64,000 bases of DNA from Bacteroidetes bacterium MedPE-SWsnd-G1 (GTDB lineage Bacteria; Bacteroidota; Bacteroidia; Flavobacteriales; Flavobacteriaceae), in NCBI GenBank assembly GCA_001874265.1, contig MPDD01000004.1, forward strand, positions 60,165-124,164, read 5' to 3'. Made by a program: the position numbers and the translations under genes. Below, piece by piece: positions 1 to 9,660 of the stretch (its first letter is position 1; each line of letters opens with the position of its first letter). Below the pieces are notes generated by a model. The model saw only the letters and a list, made by a program, of their open reading frames with translations, was not told the origin of the DNA and searched no databases.

Positions 1-126
1 GATGCCCTGGATATGAGAACTAACAATTTGTCTCATGCTTTTATTCAAGGTCGAAAATTAAGTTTGGAAACACATCAAACTAAACTTTGGAAAAGGTATA
101 TGAATAAATATGAAAACCAAGATTAA
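1..126 (+). CDS. C-terminal tail of an unidentified protein (partial)
   Basis: The first 41 codons of the window form an open frame ending in TAA at 124-126, followed by a clear terminator hairpin, which marks this as the real 3' end of a gene entering from the left. The visible residues are polar and basic, include a Thr-Asn-Asn and a Gly-Arg-Lys stretch, and end in Asn-Gln-Asp. There are too few residues to name a family, so I give no function. No membrane segment or sorting signal is visible in the tail. Confidence 0.6.
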   Translation, partial: DALDMRTNNLSHAFIQGRKLSLETHQTKLWKRYMNKYENQD

Positions 127-143
127 AGTATTTATCAAAAATC

Positions 144-175
144 AAAAAAGCCGTGTTTATGCACGGCTTTTTTTT
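144..175 (+). terminator. Rho-independent terminator of the upstream gene
   Basis: The hairpin AGCCGTG-TTTATG-CACGGCT is preceded by an A run and followed by a run of T. It closes the partial gene at the left edge. It also overlaps the upstream extension of the next reading frame (ATG at 153), which argues that the next gene starts later, at 213. Confidence 0.9.
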
Positions 176-178
176 ATT

Positions 179-186
179 TACTTTTG
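179..186 (+). promoter_or_regulatory. -7 promoter element (TACTTTTG) of the outer-membrane protein gene
   Basis: Exact match to the Bacteroidota -7 consensus TAnnTTTG, 26 bases before the ATG at 213 and directly after the upstream terminator. No clear -33 TTG was found. Confidence 0.6.
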
Positions 187-212
187 ACGAACAAATATTT
201 TCTAAAAAATCA

Positions 213-1634
213 ATGTTAAACAAAAAGTTTCTAACCATTATTTTGACTATTTTCATGGTCAGTCTAACTTTTTCACAACGGAATTATAAATTTGAAAATT
301 TTGGAAATAGATCCATTCTGCTAAATGGAAATGTTACAGGAAGCGTTGATGACCTAGGTGCTACTTACTACAATCCTGCTCGATTAGCCCTTATTGAAGA
401 CCCTGTTTTTTTAATCAATGCCAAAATGTTTCAACTTACCAATGTCAAGTTAGATAACGTAACATTAGATGGCAATAACTTATCCTCTTCAAATTTTGAT
501 GGAGTTCCAAGTATGATTGCTGGAACATTTAAAATTAAGTCCTTAGAAGGTCATCAATTCGCCTATACATTCTTTTCTAGAAATAGATCAGATCTTTCTG
601 TAGGTTACAATAGTAAAATTGAAGAAAATGATTATTTCAACTCTAATTATGAGATTTCTAAATACATTAATGACACAAGAATAAACAATCAATTACGCGA
701 AAATTGGTATGGTGGCTCTTGGGCTAAATCCATTGCTTCAAATTTTAGTATAGGAGCATCCCTATTCTTTTCAACCTACAAATTTGAAAATGGATATTCA
801 GAGGGGCTAAATGCAATTAGTGAATCTAACGCTGTTTCTAGTTATAATAATCTGGTTTATTTCGAACAAAAATCATATGGTTTTTTTGGAAAAATAGCGG
901 CTGCTTGGGTTTTACCAAAGGTTGAAATAGGTATAAATGTTGACCTTCCATATATAGAAGTTTTTGGTGATGGAGAATTTAAATACGAGGAATATTTGTC
1001 CGGCTTTTCGGATGAAAATGATATTTTTACTTTTAACCACTTCGAAGATGTAAACACTAAGAGAAAATATCCTCTTGGTATTTCTACAGGTGTTGGTATC
1101 CCAATTAAAAAGCATCAGATACATGCTAATTTAAGTTACAATGTTGGTGTAAATCCATATACGAAAATTGAAATTCCTAGATTGGAAAGTGAAACAGAAA
1201 CCGATTTGCCAACAATTAATTTTGTTGAAGAACTAAAGCCAACGGTAAATTTTGGTGTCGGAGGTGAATTTTTTGTATCCGAAAAATTAAATGCTTACGG
1301 TAGTTTTTCTACTGATTTCTCCCCTTTTGTTCAAATCGACTCCATGGAATATCCAAACGCCTCAAAAGACCTTAATTATGAAACAGATTATTATCATGTT
1401 GGTTTTGGGGTAAATGTTTCTCATAAATGGGCTAATTTTATTCTTGGAACGGTCTATTCTAGAGGAAACACAGATAAAATAAAATTAAATAGTATACCTT
1501 TAAATGTAACTGACCCGGATGAACAGTACAGTAGACTCAATGTAAATCGTTGGAGATTTATTTTAGGTTTAGAAGTTTTATTTTTAGACAATTCAAAACT
1601 TGAAAAACTTGGGTTAGACAATAAACTTTTTTAA
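213..1634 (+). CDS. Outer-membrane beta-barrel protein, OmpP1/FadL-like
   Basis: A 473-residue secreted protein. The chosen start gives a clean signal peptide (basic MLNKK, a hydrophobic core, then a Ser-Gln cut site near residue 22). The ATG 60 bases earlier lies inside the preceding terminator. The mature part opens with an Asn-Gly-Asn...Gly-Ser-Val-Asp-Asp-Leu-Gly-Ala-Thr-Tyr-Tyr-Asn-Pro-Ala pattern, like FadL/TodX-type porins of Bacteroidota. It continues with alternating hydrophobic/polar stretches typical of barrel strands and ends in Leu-Phe. The cargo is unknown; family-level assignment only. A promoter element lies just upstream and the rRNA methyltransferase gene follows after 36 bases. 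Confidence 0.75.
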   Translation: MLNKKFLTIILTIFMVSLTFSQRNYKFENFGNRSILLNGNVTGSVDDLGATYYNPARLALIEDPVFLINAKMFQLTNVKLDNVTLDGNNLSSSNFDGVPSMIAGTFKIKSLEGHQFAYTFFSRNRSDLSVGYNSKIEENDYFNSNYEISKYINDTRINNQLRENWYGGSWAKSIASNFSIGASLFFSTYKFENGYSEGLNAISESNAVSSYNNLVYFEQKSYGFFGKIAAAWVLPKVEIGINVDLPYIEVFGDGEFKYEEYLSGFSDENDIFTFNHFEDVNTKRKYPLGISTGVGIPIKKHQIHANLSYNVGVNPYTKIEIPRLESETETDLPTINFVEELKPTVNFGVGGEFFVSEKLNAYGSFSTDFSPFVQIDSMEYPNASKDLNYETDYYHVGFGVNVSHKWANFILGTVYSRGNTDKIKLNSIPLNVTDPDEQYSRLNVNRWRFILGLEVLFLDNSKLEKLGLDNKLF

Positions 1635-1658
1635 CAAATCTTTTTATCTATTTTACCG

Positions 1659-1666
1659 TATTTTTG
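1659..1666 (+). promoter_or_regulatory. -7 promoter element (TATTTTTG) just before the methyltransferase ATG
   Basis: Exact TAnnTTTG match ending four bases before the ATG at 1671. Transcription normally starts a few bases after this element, so the mRNA would begin on or next to the start codon (leaderless). No clear -33 TTG. Confidence 0.5.
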
Positions 1667-1670
1667 GCGT

Positions 1671-2474
1671 ATGATTAAGCAGATTTCAAGTCTTCAAAAC
1701 CAACTCATAAAAGATTTAGTTCTTCTAAAAGAAAAATCAAAGGTTCGTAAAAAATCAAAGCGTTTTTTAATAGAAGGAAAACGTGAATTGGAATTGGTAT
1801 CAACAAGTGGATATTCTATTGAAAAAATACTTTTTGAACCTTCGTTAATTTCTCTGGAGACTATTAAACAAATCATTGATACTAAAGCGTTAGAGTTGAT
1901 AGAAGTGTCAAACGATGTTTATTCAAAAATTGCCTACAGAAGTACTACCGAGGGAGTAATTTCCGTTGCCAAATCTAAAGATTTAGGATTGAATAATTTA
2001 AAACTTTCATCAGAATCTCCTTTAATCATTGTAGCCGAAGCTCCAGAAAAACCCGGCAATATTGGTGCATTACTAAGAACAGCAGATGCGGCCAATGTAG
2101 ATGCCTTTATTATTGCAAACCCAAGAACAGATATGAATAACCCTAATATCATTCGTTCAAGTGTTGGATGCTTATTTACCAATAACGTAGCGACAGGGAC
2201 TACATCGGAAATTATTTCCTTTTTAAAAGAAAGAAACATTCGTATCTACTGTGCGGCATTGAAAAAAGATTCAGAAAACTACACCTCCCAAAATTATACT
2301 TTTGGGACGGCTATTGTCGTTGGCACCGAGGCCACAGGCTTATCAGACCAATGGCTAAATAATTCAGACAAAAACATTATTATTCCAATGCTGGGCAAGA
2401 TCGATTCTATGAATGTTTCGGTATCTGCCGGAATTCTAATCTATGAAGCAAAAAGACAACGAAAATTTAACTAA
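1671..2474 (+). CDS. TrmH/SpoU-family RNA methyltransferase
   Basis: 267 residues, the usual length for a SpoU methyltransferase that 2'-O-methylates rRNA or tRNA ribose using S-adenosylmethionine. The N-terminal ~100 residues are the substrate-binding (L30e-like) domain. The C-terminal trefoil-knot SPOUT domain shows all three motifs: PGNIGALLRTADA (128-140, with the conserved Asn and Arg), VVGTEATGLSDQW (216-228) and IPMLGKIDSMNVSVSAG (238-254). It follows the outer-membrane protein and precedes the M48 protease, a common flavobacterial order. The target nucleotide cannot be told from sequence. Confidence 0.92.
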   Translation: MIKQISSLQNQLIKDLVLLKEKSKVRKKSKRFLIEGKRELELVSTSGYSIEKILFEPSLISLETIKQIIDTKALELIEVSNDVYSKIAYRSTTEGVISVAKSKDLGLNNLKLSSESPLIIVAEAPEKPGNIGALLRTADAANVDAFIIANPRTDMNNPNIIRSSVGCLFTNNVATGTTSEIISFLKERNIRIYCAALKKDSENYTSQNYTFGTAIVVGTEATGLSDQWLNNSDKNIIIPMLGKIDSMNVSVSAGILIYEAKRQRKFN

Positions 2475-2520
2475 TTTTTACAGTCAATTATTCCATAATT
2501 ATAGCACGATAAAATTTAAT

Positions 2521-3759
2521 ATGATCAACGCAGAATTACTTTTCTATATACTCATAACAATAATAATTGTCAACTTTATTTTCGATAAATTATTGTCATT
2601 TTTAAACGCTAAACATTTTGCTGATGCACTGCCAGAAGAAGTTGCTGATGTTTATGATGAAGAGGAATACAAAAAATCTCAATTATATAAAAAAAAGAAC
2701 TTTAAGTTCGGGTTAATAACATCCACTTTTTCAATAGTTTTAACTATTGCATTTTTTTTGTTAGATGGATTTAGAATTGTAGACGAATATGCACGATCAT
2801 TTAGTTCAAATTCTATCTTAATTTCACTCATGTTTTTTGGTGTTATTATGATTGGAAGTGACATACTAACAACTCCTTTTTCATATTATAAAACTTTTGT
2901 AATAGAAGAAAAATTTGGGTTTAACAAGACAACAAAAAAACTATTTTGGTTAGATAAACTTAAAGGACTTTTGATGACCGCAATCATAGGTGGAGCAATT
3001 CTATCTTTAGTAGTTTGGTTTTATAATATAACTGGAAATCTTTTCTGGATTTATACATGGGTTCTTATTGCCGTTGTAACACTATTTATGAACATATTCT
3101 ATTCAACATTAATAGTGCCATTATTCAATAAACAGACACCTTTAGAAAACGGAGAATTAAAAACTCAAATTGAAACCTTTGCATCTAAAGTTGGCTTTAA
3201 ATTAGACAAGATATTTGTCATAGATGGCTCCAAACGCTCAACCAAGGCCAATGCTTATTTTGCTGGATTTGGTAAAACCAAACGCATTGTGTTGTTTGAC
3301 ACTTTAATAAACGATTTAAATACTGACGAAATAGTTGCTGTTCTTGCACATGAAGTAGGTCATTACAAAAGAAAACATACCATATTTAATCTAATTGCCT
3401 CGATAATTTTAACAGGAATTACCCTATTTATTTTGTCTTTACTAATCAGCAATCCCCTGTTGTCAGAAGCGTTAAACACCCAACCTAGTTTTCATATTGG
3501 TCTAATTGCATTTGGAATTCTGTATAGTCCAATATCAGAAATTACGGGTCTAATCATGAATTACATTTCTAGAATATTTGAATATCAGGCAGATAATTAC
3601 GCAAAGGAACATTTTGCGTCTGAACCTTTAATTACATCTTTAAAAAAATTATCGAAGAATAGTTTAAGTAACTTAACACCTCATAAAGCTTATGTTTTTA
3701 TGCATTATTCTCACCCTACTTTAAGAGAACGCATTGTGAATTTAATGGACAAAAACTAA
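2521..3759 (+). CDS. M48 family membrane metalloprotease (Ste24/CAAX-protease type)
   Basis: 412 residues from the ATG at 2521. An earlier ATG at 2443 would overlap the methyltransferase gene and add a polar leader with no family counterpart, so the later start, which opens straight into a membrane helix, is preferred. Several hydrophobic segments span residues 1-200. The zinc motif HEVGH is at 277-281, and a downstream FEYQAD motif supplies the third ligand. The cytoplasmic-facing domain holds the conserved TKANAYFAGFGKTKRI stretch (241-256). The family cleaves membrane or prenylated proteins and acts in envelope quality control; the bacterial substrate is unknown. Confidence 0.9.
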   Translation: MINAELLFYILITIIIVNFIFDKLLSFLNAKHFADALPEEVADVYDEEEYKKSQLYKKKNFKFGLITSTFSIVLTIAFFLLDGFRIVDEYARSFSSNSILISLMFFGVIMIGSDILTTPFSYYKTFVIEEKFGFNKTTKKLFWLDKLKGLLMTAIIGGAILSLVVWFYNITGNLFWIYTWVLIAVVTLFMNIFYSTLIVPLFNKQTPLENGELKTQIETFASKVGFKLDKIFVIDGSKRSTKANAYFAGFGKTKRIVLFDTLINDLNTDEIVAVLAHEVGHYKRKHTIFNLIASIILTGITLFILSLLISNPLLSEALNTQPSFHIGLIAFGILYSPISEITGLIMNYISRIFEYQADNYAKEHFASEPLITSLKKLSKNSLSNLTPHKAYVFMHYSHPTLRERIVNLMDKN

Positions 3760-3769
3760 TTATTTTAAC

Positions 3770-3799
3770 TTGTTAATTTAATAATTTCCCTTACTTTTA
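3770..3799 (+). promoter_or_regulatory. Promoter of the rel/spoT gene (TTG-N19-TACTTTTA)
   Basis: TTG at 3770-3772 and TACTTTTA at 3792-3799 are separated by 19 bases, the Bacteroidota -33/-7 spacing, with one mismatch in the last base of TAnnTTTG. The element ends four bases before the ATG at 3804, again pointing to a very short or absent leader. Confidence 0.5.
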
Positions 3800-3803
3800 T
3801 TCT

Positions 3804-6020
3804 ATGGCATATACCGTATCTATAGAAGAAGAAAATAAGGAAATTGCGGCTAGGTATAAGGATTTACTAAAAGGTACTTACCAACGATTAACTGCACAGG
3901 ATAAGAAAGATATTCGAAAGGCATTTGAACGCGCACTAGAAGCGCATAGCGACCAACGTCGCAAAACCGGTGAACCTTATATATACCATCCAATTGCAGT
4001 TGCAAAGATTGTTGCCTATGAAATTGGCCTCGGGCCTACTTCAATTGTAGCCGCTCTTTTACATGATGTTGTTGAAGATACTCACTATACTTTAGAAGAT
4101 ATTGAAGGAGAATTTGGTGAAACCGTTGCTAGAATTGTTAATGGTTTAACTAAAATATCAAGGTTAAGTAAGGAACAAGACGCCTCCATTCAGGCCGAGA
4201 ATTTTAGAAAAATGATTCTTACATTACATGATGATGTTCGTGTAATTCTAATAAAAGTTGCAGACCGTTTGCACAATATGCAAACGATGGATGCAATGCC
4301 AGAATACAAGCAGCAAAAGATTGCTTCTGAAACACTCTATATCTATGCTCCTTTAGCTCATAGACTTGGATTGTATAACATTAAAACGGAATTAGAAGAT
4401 TTAGGATTAAAATACACTGAATCTGAAGTTTACAATGACATTTTAAGCAAAATTGAAGATAGTAAAGAAGATCAAGAAAAATATATCAAATCTTTTTCTA
4501 AGGTTATAAAGACCTCGCTAACAAAAGAAGGTTTTTCGTACAAGATTAAAGGTAGAACCAAATCTATCTACTCTATCAGAAAAAAAATGAGGGCTCAAAG
4601 TGTTTCTTATGATGAGATTTATGACAAGTTTGCAATTCGGATTATTTATAAATCGGAGCAGACGCAAGAAAAGTTTGATGCGTGGAAAATATATTCGATT
4701 GTTACAGATCACTTTCAACCTAATCCAACTCGACTAAGAGACTGGATTACTCAACCAAAAACAACAGGATACGAATCATTACATATTACAGTAATGGGAC
4801 CGCTAGGTAAATGGGTTGAAGTTCAGATAAGATCTGAACGAATGGATGAAATTGCTGAGAAAGGGTATGCTGCGCATTACAAATACAAAAATGCTTCGGA
4901 AAAAGAAAGTGGATTGGATACGTGGTTAAATCGCTTAAAAGAAACTTTAGAAAATCCAGATGTTAACGCTGTTGATTTTGTTGAAGACTTTAAATTAAAT
5001 TTGTATGCCGACGAAATTTTCATCTTTACACCAAGAGGCGATTTAAAGCCAATGCCCTCAAACGCTACGGCACTAGATTTTGCTTTCTCTATTCATACAG
5101 AAATTGGAATGCGCTGCAGAGGAGCACGAATAAATGGTAAATTAAAACCTATCAATCACGTTTTAAAAAGTGGTGATCAAGTAGAAATTATTACGGCTGC
5201 TCAGCAAAAACCTAAACTTAGATGGTTAGATTTTGTAGTAACGGCAAGGGCTAGAGCTAGAATTAAAGCATCTTTAAGAGAAGAGCAAAAAGAAATTGCA
5301 AAAGAAGGAAAAGAGGTCTTAACGCGTAAATTACGCTCTCTAAAATTATCCTTAAACGAACCTTTAGTAAATGAACTCGTTGGATATTTCAAACTTAAAA
5401 CAAGTCAAGATTTATTTTTTAGGGTTGGTAATGGTTCTATAGAAAATAATCAATTAAAAGAGTTTGCATCCCAAAGAAGTAATGCGTTCTTTAACTTCTT
5501 TAAAAAGCGAATGCGTAATACACCAGACGCGGCGACAATTCATAAAGAAGAAATTAACGAAAACTATGATATGTTAGTTTTCGGGAAAGAAGAAGAACAA
5601 CTCGACTATACATTAGCAAAATGTTGCAATCCTATTGCAGGAGATAAAGTTTTTGGTTTTTTAACCATTAATGAAGGAATTAAAGTTCATAAAAAAGATT
5701 GCCCAAATGCAGTAAGTCTTCAAGCAAATTACGCTTACAGAATTATGCAAGCAAAATGGATTGACTCCACACAGCAAGATTTTAATGTGTTCTTGCATGT
5801 AAGTGGTACCGATAAATTTGGATTGGTGAGTCAATTAACTCGTGTAATATCAACCAATATGCATGTTAACATTCATAATTTAAATATTAGCGGATCCGAT
5901 GGTGTTTTTGATGGTCGAATAACAATTAGTGTTAAGAATAATCAACAATTAAAGAAATTAACTGAAAACATTAAAAAAATTGATGGAATCGAAAAAGTTG
6001 AACGAATTTATAAGCAATAA
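3804..6020 (+). CDS. rel: Bifunctional (p)ppGpp synthetase/hydrolase, Rel/SpoT family
   Basis: 738 residues, full length for a long RSH protein controlling the stringent response. The HD hydrolase domain has His62, His-Asp at 87-88 followed by VVEDT, and ADRLHNM, so the hydrolase looks intact. The synthetase domain carries the YDKFAIRIIY and TGYESLHITVMG motifs. A TGS domain follows (DEIFIFTPRGDLKPMP), then a Cys-containing conserved region (KCCNPIAGDKVFGF) and a C-terminal ACT domain (VFLHVSGTDKFGLVSQLTRV). Both activities are expected from motif integrity. It sits upstream of the Fur-type regulator gene and purA, with its own promoter. Confidence 0.95.
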   Translation: MAYTVSIEEENKEIAARYKDLLKGTYQRLTAQDKKDIRKAFERALEAHSDQRRKTGEPYIYHPIAVAKIVAYEIGLGPTSIVAALLHDVVEDTHYTLEDIEGEFGETVARIVNGLTKISRLSKEQDASIQAENFRKMILTLHDDVRVILIKVADRLHNMQTMDAMPEYKQQKIASETLYIYAPLAHRLGLYNIKTELEDLGLKYTESEVYNDILSKIEDSKEDQEKYIKSFSKVIKTSLTKEGFSYKIKGRTKSIYSIRKKMRAQSVSYDEIYDKFAIRIIYKSEQTQEKFDAWKIYSIVTDHFQPNPTRLRDWITQPKTTGYESLHITVMGPLGKWVEVQIRSERMDEIAEKGYAAHYKYKNASEKESGLDTWLNRLKETLENPDVNAVDFVEDFKLNLYADEIFIFTPRGDLKPMPSNATALDFAFSIHTEIGMRCRGARINGKLKPINHVLKSGDQVEIITAAQQKPKLRWLDFVVTARARARIKASLREEQKEIAKEGKEVLTRKLRSLKLSLNEPLVNELVGYFKLKTSQDLFFRVGNGSIENNQLKEFASQRSNAFFNFFKKRMRNTPDAATIHKEEINENYDMLVFGKEEEQLDYTLAKCCNPIAGDKVFGFLTINEGIKVHKKDCPNAVSLQANYAYRIMQAKWIDSTQQDFNVFLHVSGTDKFGLVSQLTRVISTNMHVNIHNLNISGSDGVFDGRITISVKNNQQLKKLTENIKKIDGIEKVERIYKQ

Positions 6021-6083
6021 TAGGATTAGTTTAAAAGCTTAAATTATTTCCCATTTTTCAAGTTCTACTCTAAAAATTTACAT

Positions 6084-6091
6084 TAATTTTG
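6084..6091 (+). promoter_or_regulatory. -7 promoter element (TAATTTTG) of the fur-purA pair
   Basis: Exact TAnnTTTG match 25 bases before the ATG of the Fur-family gene. purA starts nine bases after that gene, so this is the likely promoter for both. Confidence 0.6.
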
Positions 6092-6116
6092 TCTTTTTGT
6101 TTTACTACATTAAAAT

Positions 6117-6572
6117 ATGATTGATAACAAAGATAATCAAGCAATTGTTCGTGATGTATTTGTTAAATACTTAGAATCTAACGGGCACCGTAAAACTCCT
6201 GAACGCTTCGCTATACTCCAAGAAGTGTATAATTTAACCGAACATTTTGATATCGAATCTTTGTATATCAATATGAAAAATAAGAAGTACCGTGTTTCTC
6301 GTGCTACTTTATATAATACCATAGAATTATTATTGGAATGTGGTTTGGTTAGAAAACATCAATTTGGGCAAAGTCAGGCACATTATGAAAAATCTTTTTT
6401 TGACAAACAACATGATCATGTTATCTTAACAGATACCGGTGACGTTATGGAATTTTGCGATCCAAGAATTCAGATTATCAAAAAAACAATAGAAGAAACA
6501 TTTAATATAAATATTCACTCTCATTCGCTTTATTTTTACGGAACTAAAAAGGATGAAAACAACAACGCATAA
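6117..6572 (+). CDS. Fur-family metal-responsive transcriptional regulator
   Basis: 151 residues, standard Fur size. The N-terminal winged helix contains [16 protein letters not shown] and the recognition helix [13 protein letters not shown] (60-72). The dimer domain has the HDHVI metal-site motif (99-103). The two C-terminal Cys-x-x-Cys structural zinc pairs of many Fur proteins are absent; only Cys75 and Cys114 exist. It therefore belongs to the zinc-cysteine-less Fur branch seen in flavobacteria. It could sense iron, or act as PerR or Zur; the metal cannot be told from sequence. purA follows nine bases later and is probably co-transcribed. Confidence 0.9.
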   Translation: MIDNKDNQAIVRDVFVKYLESNGHRKTPERFAILQEVYNLTEHFDIESLYINMKNKKYRVSRATLYNTIELLLECGLVRKHQFGQSQAHYEKSFFDKQHDHVILTDTGDVMEFCDPRIQIIKKTIEETFNINIHSHSLYFYGTKKDENNNA

Positions 6573-6581
6573 CACAACACA

Positions 6582-7853
6582 ATGGCTGTAAATTTATTAT
6601 TAGGATTGCAATGGGGCGATGAAGGAAAAGGAAAAATTGTTGATGTATTAACAACAGATTATGACATCATTGCACGTTTTCAAGGAGGCCCAAACGCTGG
6701 ACATACCTTAATTTTTGATGGACACAAACATGTTCTTCATACCATCCCTTCAGGAATTTTTCATAAAACAGCAGTAAATGTTGTCGGTAATGGAGTTGTT
6801 ATTGATCCAGTGATTTTCAAAAATGAATTGGACAATTTGGACAAATTCAATTTAGATTTTAATTCAAAGTTATTAATCTCTAGAAAAGCACATTTAATAT
6901 TACCTACACACCGATTGTTAGATGCGGCTTCAGAAGCATCTAAAGGAAAGGCTAAAATTGGTTCGACTTTAAAAGGTATTGGTCCAACATATATGGACAA
7001 AACAGGAAGAAACGGTTTACGTGTTGGAGATTTAGAAATGGATAATTGGGAAGAACGTTTTGATAACTTAACTCAAAAGCATTTAAAAATGCTCGATTTC
7101 CATGGAATTGAATTGGAATACAACTTAGATGAATTGAAAGAAGAATTTAATAAAGGAATTGAAAGATTAAAAGAATTGACCTTTATTGATAGTGAAGAAT
7201 ATTTGAACAATGCCATGAAAAATGGAAAAACCATTCTTGCCGAAGGTGCTCAAGGGTCTTTATTAGATATTGATTTTGGAACTTATCCTTTTGTAACTTC
7301 TTCTAATACTACTGCTGCTGGCGCTTGTACGGGCTTAGGAATTGCTCCAAACAAGATAGGCGATGTTTTCGGTATTTTCAAAGCGTATACAACAAGAGTT
7401 GGGTCTGGTCCCTTTCCTACAGAGTTATTTGATGAGGATGGTGCACGCATGGCTAAAGTTGGTCACGAGTTTGGTGCAACTACTGGTAGACCAAGACGTT
7501 GCGGATGGTTAGACATTGTGGCTTTAAAGTATGCTGTTCAAGTAAATGGAGTTACACAACTGATGATGATGAAAGGTGATGTTCTTTCAGGTTTTGATAC
7601 TTTAAAAATATGTACTTCATACAAATATAAAGGAGAAGAAATTTCTCATTTCCCATTCAATATAGATGAAGAGAATATCACACCTATCTATACGGAGTTT
7701 AAAGGATGGGAAGATGATTTAACACAAATGACTTCTGCCGATGAGTTACCTCAGAACTTATTAGACTATATTGCTTTTGTAGAAAAAGAAGTTGAAGTAC
7801 CTGTAAAAATTGTTTCTGTTGGGCCAGATAGAAAACAAACGATTATCAGATAA
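6582..7853 (+). CDS. purA: Adenylosuccinate synthetase
   Basis: 423 residues, the normal length. The enzyme joins IMP and aspartate using GTP in the first committed step of AMP synthesis. Motifs: QWGDEGKGKIVD at the N terminus (P-loop and catalytic Asp), GGPNAGHT, KGIGPTYMDK, EGAQGSLLDIDFGTYPFVTSS and TTGRPRRCGWLD. The gene is nine bases after the Fur-type gene and is closed by a strong terminator, so the two form a short operon. No oddities. Confidence 0.97.
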   Translation: MAVNLLLGLQWGDEGKGKIVDVLTTDYDIIARFQGGPNAGHTLIFDGHKHVLHTIPSGIFHKTAVNVVGNGVVIDPVIFKNELDNLDKFNLDFNSKLLISRKAHLILPTHRLLDAASEASKGKAKIGSTLKGIGPTYMDKTGRNGLRVGDLEMDNWEERFDNLTQKHLKMLDFHGIELEYNLDELKEEFNKGIERLKELTFIDSEEYLNNAMKNGKTILAEGAQGSLLDIDFGTYPFVTSSNTTAAGACTGLGIAPNKIGDVFGIFKAYTTRVGSGPFPTELFDEDGARMAKVGHEFGATTGRPRRCGWLDIVALKYAVQVNGVTQLMMMKGDVLSGFDTLKICTSYKYKGEEISHFPFNIDEENITPIYTEFKGWEDDLTQMTSADELPQNLLDYIAFVEKEVEVPVKIVSVGPDRKQTIIR

Positions 7854-7890
7854 GATTTAATTGTTAATTAAAGACAATTTCATATATAAT

Positions 7891-7921
7891 AAAGGTTTCT
7901 AGTAAAATGGAAACCTTTTTT
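7891..7921 (+). terminator. Rho-independent terminator after purA
   Basis: A nine-base-pair stem AAAGGTTTC/GAAACCTTT with a ten-base loop runs straight into a T tract, 37 bases after the purA stop codon. Confidence 0.88.
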
Positions 7922-7972
7922 AATTTAAAACATGACAAAACAATAAAATGAAATAATTAACATTAAATATGT

Positions 7973-7980
7973 TAGATTTG
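7973..7980 (+). promoter_or_regulatory. -7 promoter element (TAGATTTG) of the OstA-like gene
   Basis: Exact TAnnTTTG match 21 bases before the ATG at 8002. It overlaps the first codons of an upstream in-frame ATG (7969), so transcription would begin after that ATG. This decides the start at 8002. Confidence 0.6.
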
Positions 7981-8001
7981 TTTCCGGAAGAGACACCATT
8001 T

Positions 8002-9660
8002 ATGAAGCACTATATTTTACTTCTTTTATTATGTTTTTCAGTTACAGTTTTTGCACAAAAAACGACGAAATTAAATGTGATAAACGCTGATTTTACTTAT
8101 CCAGATAAAAATAATCCCGATGCTACTATATCAACAGGAAATGTTTTTGTTGAAATTAATGGTGCAACTATACAATGTGAAAGAGTTGTTTTAAACAAAA
8201 AAACTAACTTCTTAGAAGCAATGGGAAATGTTGTGTTAAACCAAGGAGACACAGTGCATCAAACAAGTGATTTTGCAAATTACGACGGTAACAAAAAGTT
8301 TGCTACATCTTGGGGTAATGTTGTTCTTAAAGACCCTACAATGACGCTTACTACAGATAAACTCAACTTCGACAGGGCAAAACAACATCTGTTCTATGGA
8401 AATTATGGAACGATTAAAGACAGCATTAATGTATTAAATAGTAAACAAGGAAATTATTATTTAGATGCTAAAAGATTTCAAGCCTTTACTAATGTTACAG
8501 TTGTAAATCCGGATCAGACATTAGAAACTGATCATTTAGAATATTTTACCGAAACCGGAAAAGCCTATTTATATAAACCATCAACTATTACAGGTGATGA
8601 CAGTGTTGTTTATACTGAAAAAGGATTTCATAATACCAAAACAAAGATTTCTCATCTTACAAAAAACTCATGGATAAAATATGAAGACAGATTAATTGAA
8701 GGTGATAGTTTGTTTTATAATGAAGTAACCAGTTTTTCATCTGCTACTGGAAATATAAAAATTACAGACACTATTAACAATAGCATTTTAAAAGGTGGTT
8801 ATGGCGAGTTCTTTAGAGCATTAGATTCTGCTTTCGTAATTGAGAAAGCACAGGCTATTTCACTTATTGAAAATGATTCTCTATATATTCATGGAGATAC
8901 GTTATTGGTTACGGGTAAACCAGATAATAGAATTGTTAGAGCATATCATCATGTTAAAATTTTTAAAGAGGATTTACAAGGTAAATGTGATTCATTAGTA
9001 AGTATTCAAGCAAGTGGTTTAACAAAAATGTTCAGAAAACCAATCTTATGGGCACAAGAAAGTCAGTTAACTGGAGATGTTATTCACTTTTTGTCTAATT
9101 CAGAAACAGAACAATTAGATTCGTTAAAAATATTAGGGAATGCCTTTATGATTCAAATTGATTCTGCTGGGTATAATCAAACCAAAGGCAGGAAAATTTT
9201 AGGTAAATTCAAAGAAAATGATCTTCGAATTATTGATGTTCTTGGCAATGCTGAAACATTACAATATGTTAGAAACGATAAAGATGAATTAATTGGAATT
9301 GATAAAACAAGAGCAAGCAATATTCATATTACCTTAGAAAATAATGATATTAAAACAATAGGCTACATTGGGAAACCTGATGGAAAGGTATATCCCGAGG
9401 AAGAGATTCATGTAAATGATCGTAAATTTAAAGGTTTTCATTGGCGAGAAAGTGAGCGACCAACAAATAAGGAAGAAATTTTTAAACATGACCCAGGTGA
9501 TGAATTAATGATTCAACAGGATCGCATTAGGGAACGGGAAGAAAAACAAAAGGCGCTTAGAGATGCTGAAAAAAAGCGAAAGCAAGAGTTGGAAATGAAG
9601 GCCATGATTCAAAAACAAGACAGCCTCAGTAATCTTAATAATACTCAAATAAAAAATTAG
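8002..9660 (+). CDS. OstA/LptA-like periplasmic envelope protein
   Basis: 552 residues from the ATG at 8002, which gives a proper signal peptide (MKHYILLLLLCFSVTVFAQ). The body has repeated OstA/LptA-type beta-strand turns (ISTGNVFVEINGATIQCERV, KNNFLEAMGNVV-like, NYDGNKKFATSWGNVVL), as in the LPS-transport jellyroll family. The last ~60 residues form a charged, probably coiled-coil tail (REREEKQKALRDAEKKRKQE). It has no LptD barrel. It likely acts in lipopolysaccharide transport or the periplasmic bridge, by family inference. It is co-transcribed with the aminotransferase, whose GTG shares the last base of its stop codon. Confidence 0.8.
   Translation: MKHYILLLLLCFSVTVFAQKTTKLNVINADFTYPDKNNPDATISTGNVFVEINGATIQCERVVLNKKTNFLEAMGNVVLNQGDTVHQTSDFANYDGNKKFATSWGNVVLKDPTMTLTTDKLNFDRAKQHLFYGNYGTIKDSINVLNSKQGNYYLDAKRFQAFTNVTVVNPDQTLETDHLEYFTETGKAYLYKPSTITGDDSVVYTEKGFHNTKTKISHLTKNSWIKYEDRLIEGDSLFYNEVTSFSSATGNIKITDTINNSILKGGYGEFFRALDSAFVIEKAQAISLIENDSLYIHGDTLLVTGKPDNRIVRAYHHVKIFKEDLQGKCDSLVSIQASGLTKMFRKPILWAQESQLTGDVIHFLSNSETEQLDSLKILGNAFMIQIDSAGYNQTKGRKILGKFKENDLRIIDVLGNAETLQYVRNDKDELIGIDKTRASNIHITLENNDIKTIGYIGKPDGKVYPEEEIHVNDRKFKGFHWRESERPTNKEEIFKHDPGDELMIQQDRIREREEKQKALRDAEKKRKQELEMKAMIQKQDSLSNLNNTQIKN

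Noticed and set aside
153..212. An upstream in-frame start for the outer-membrane protein
   Set aside because: It lies inside the terminator hairpin of the upstream gene and before the promoter element at 179-186; the ATG at 213 starts a clean signal peptide.
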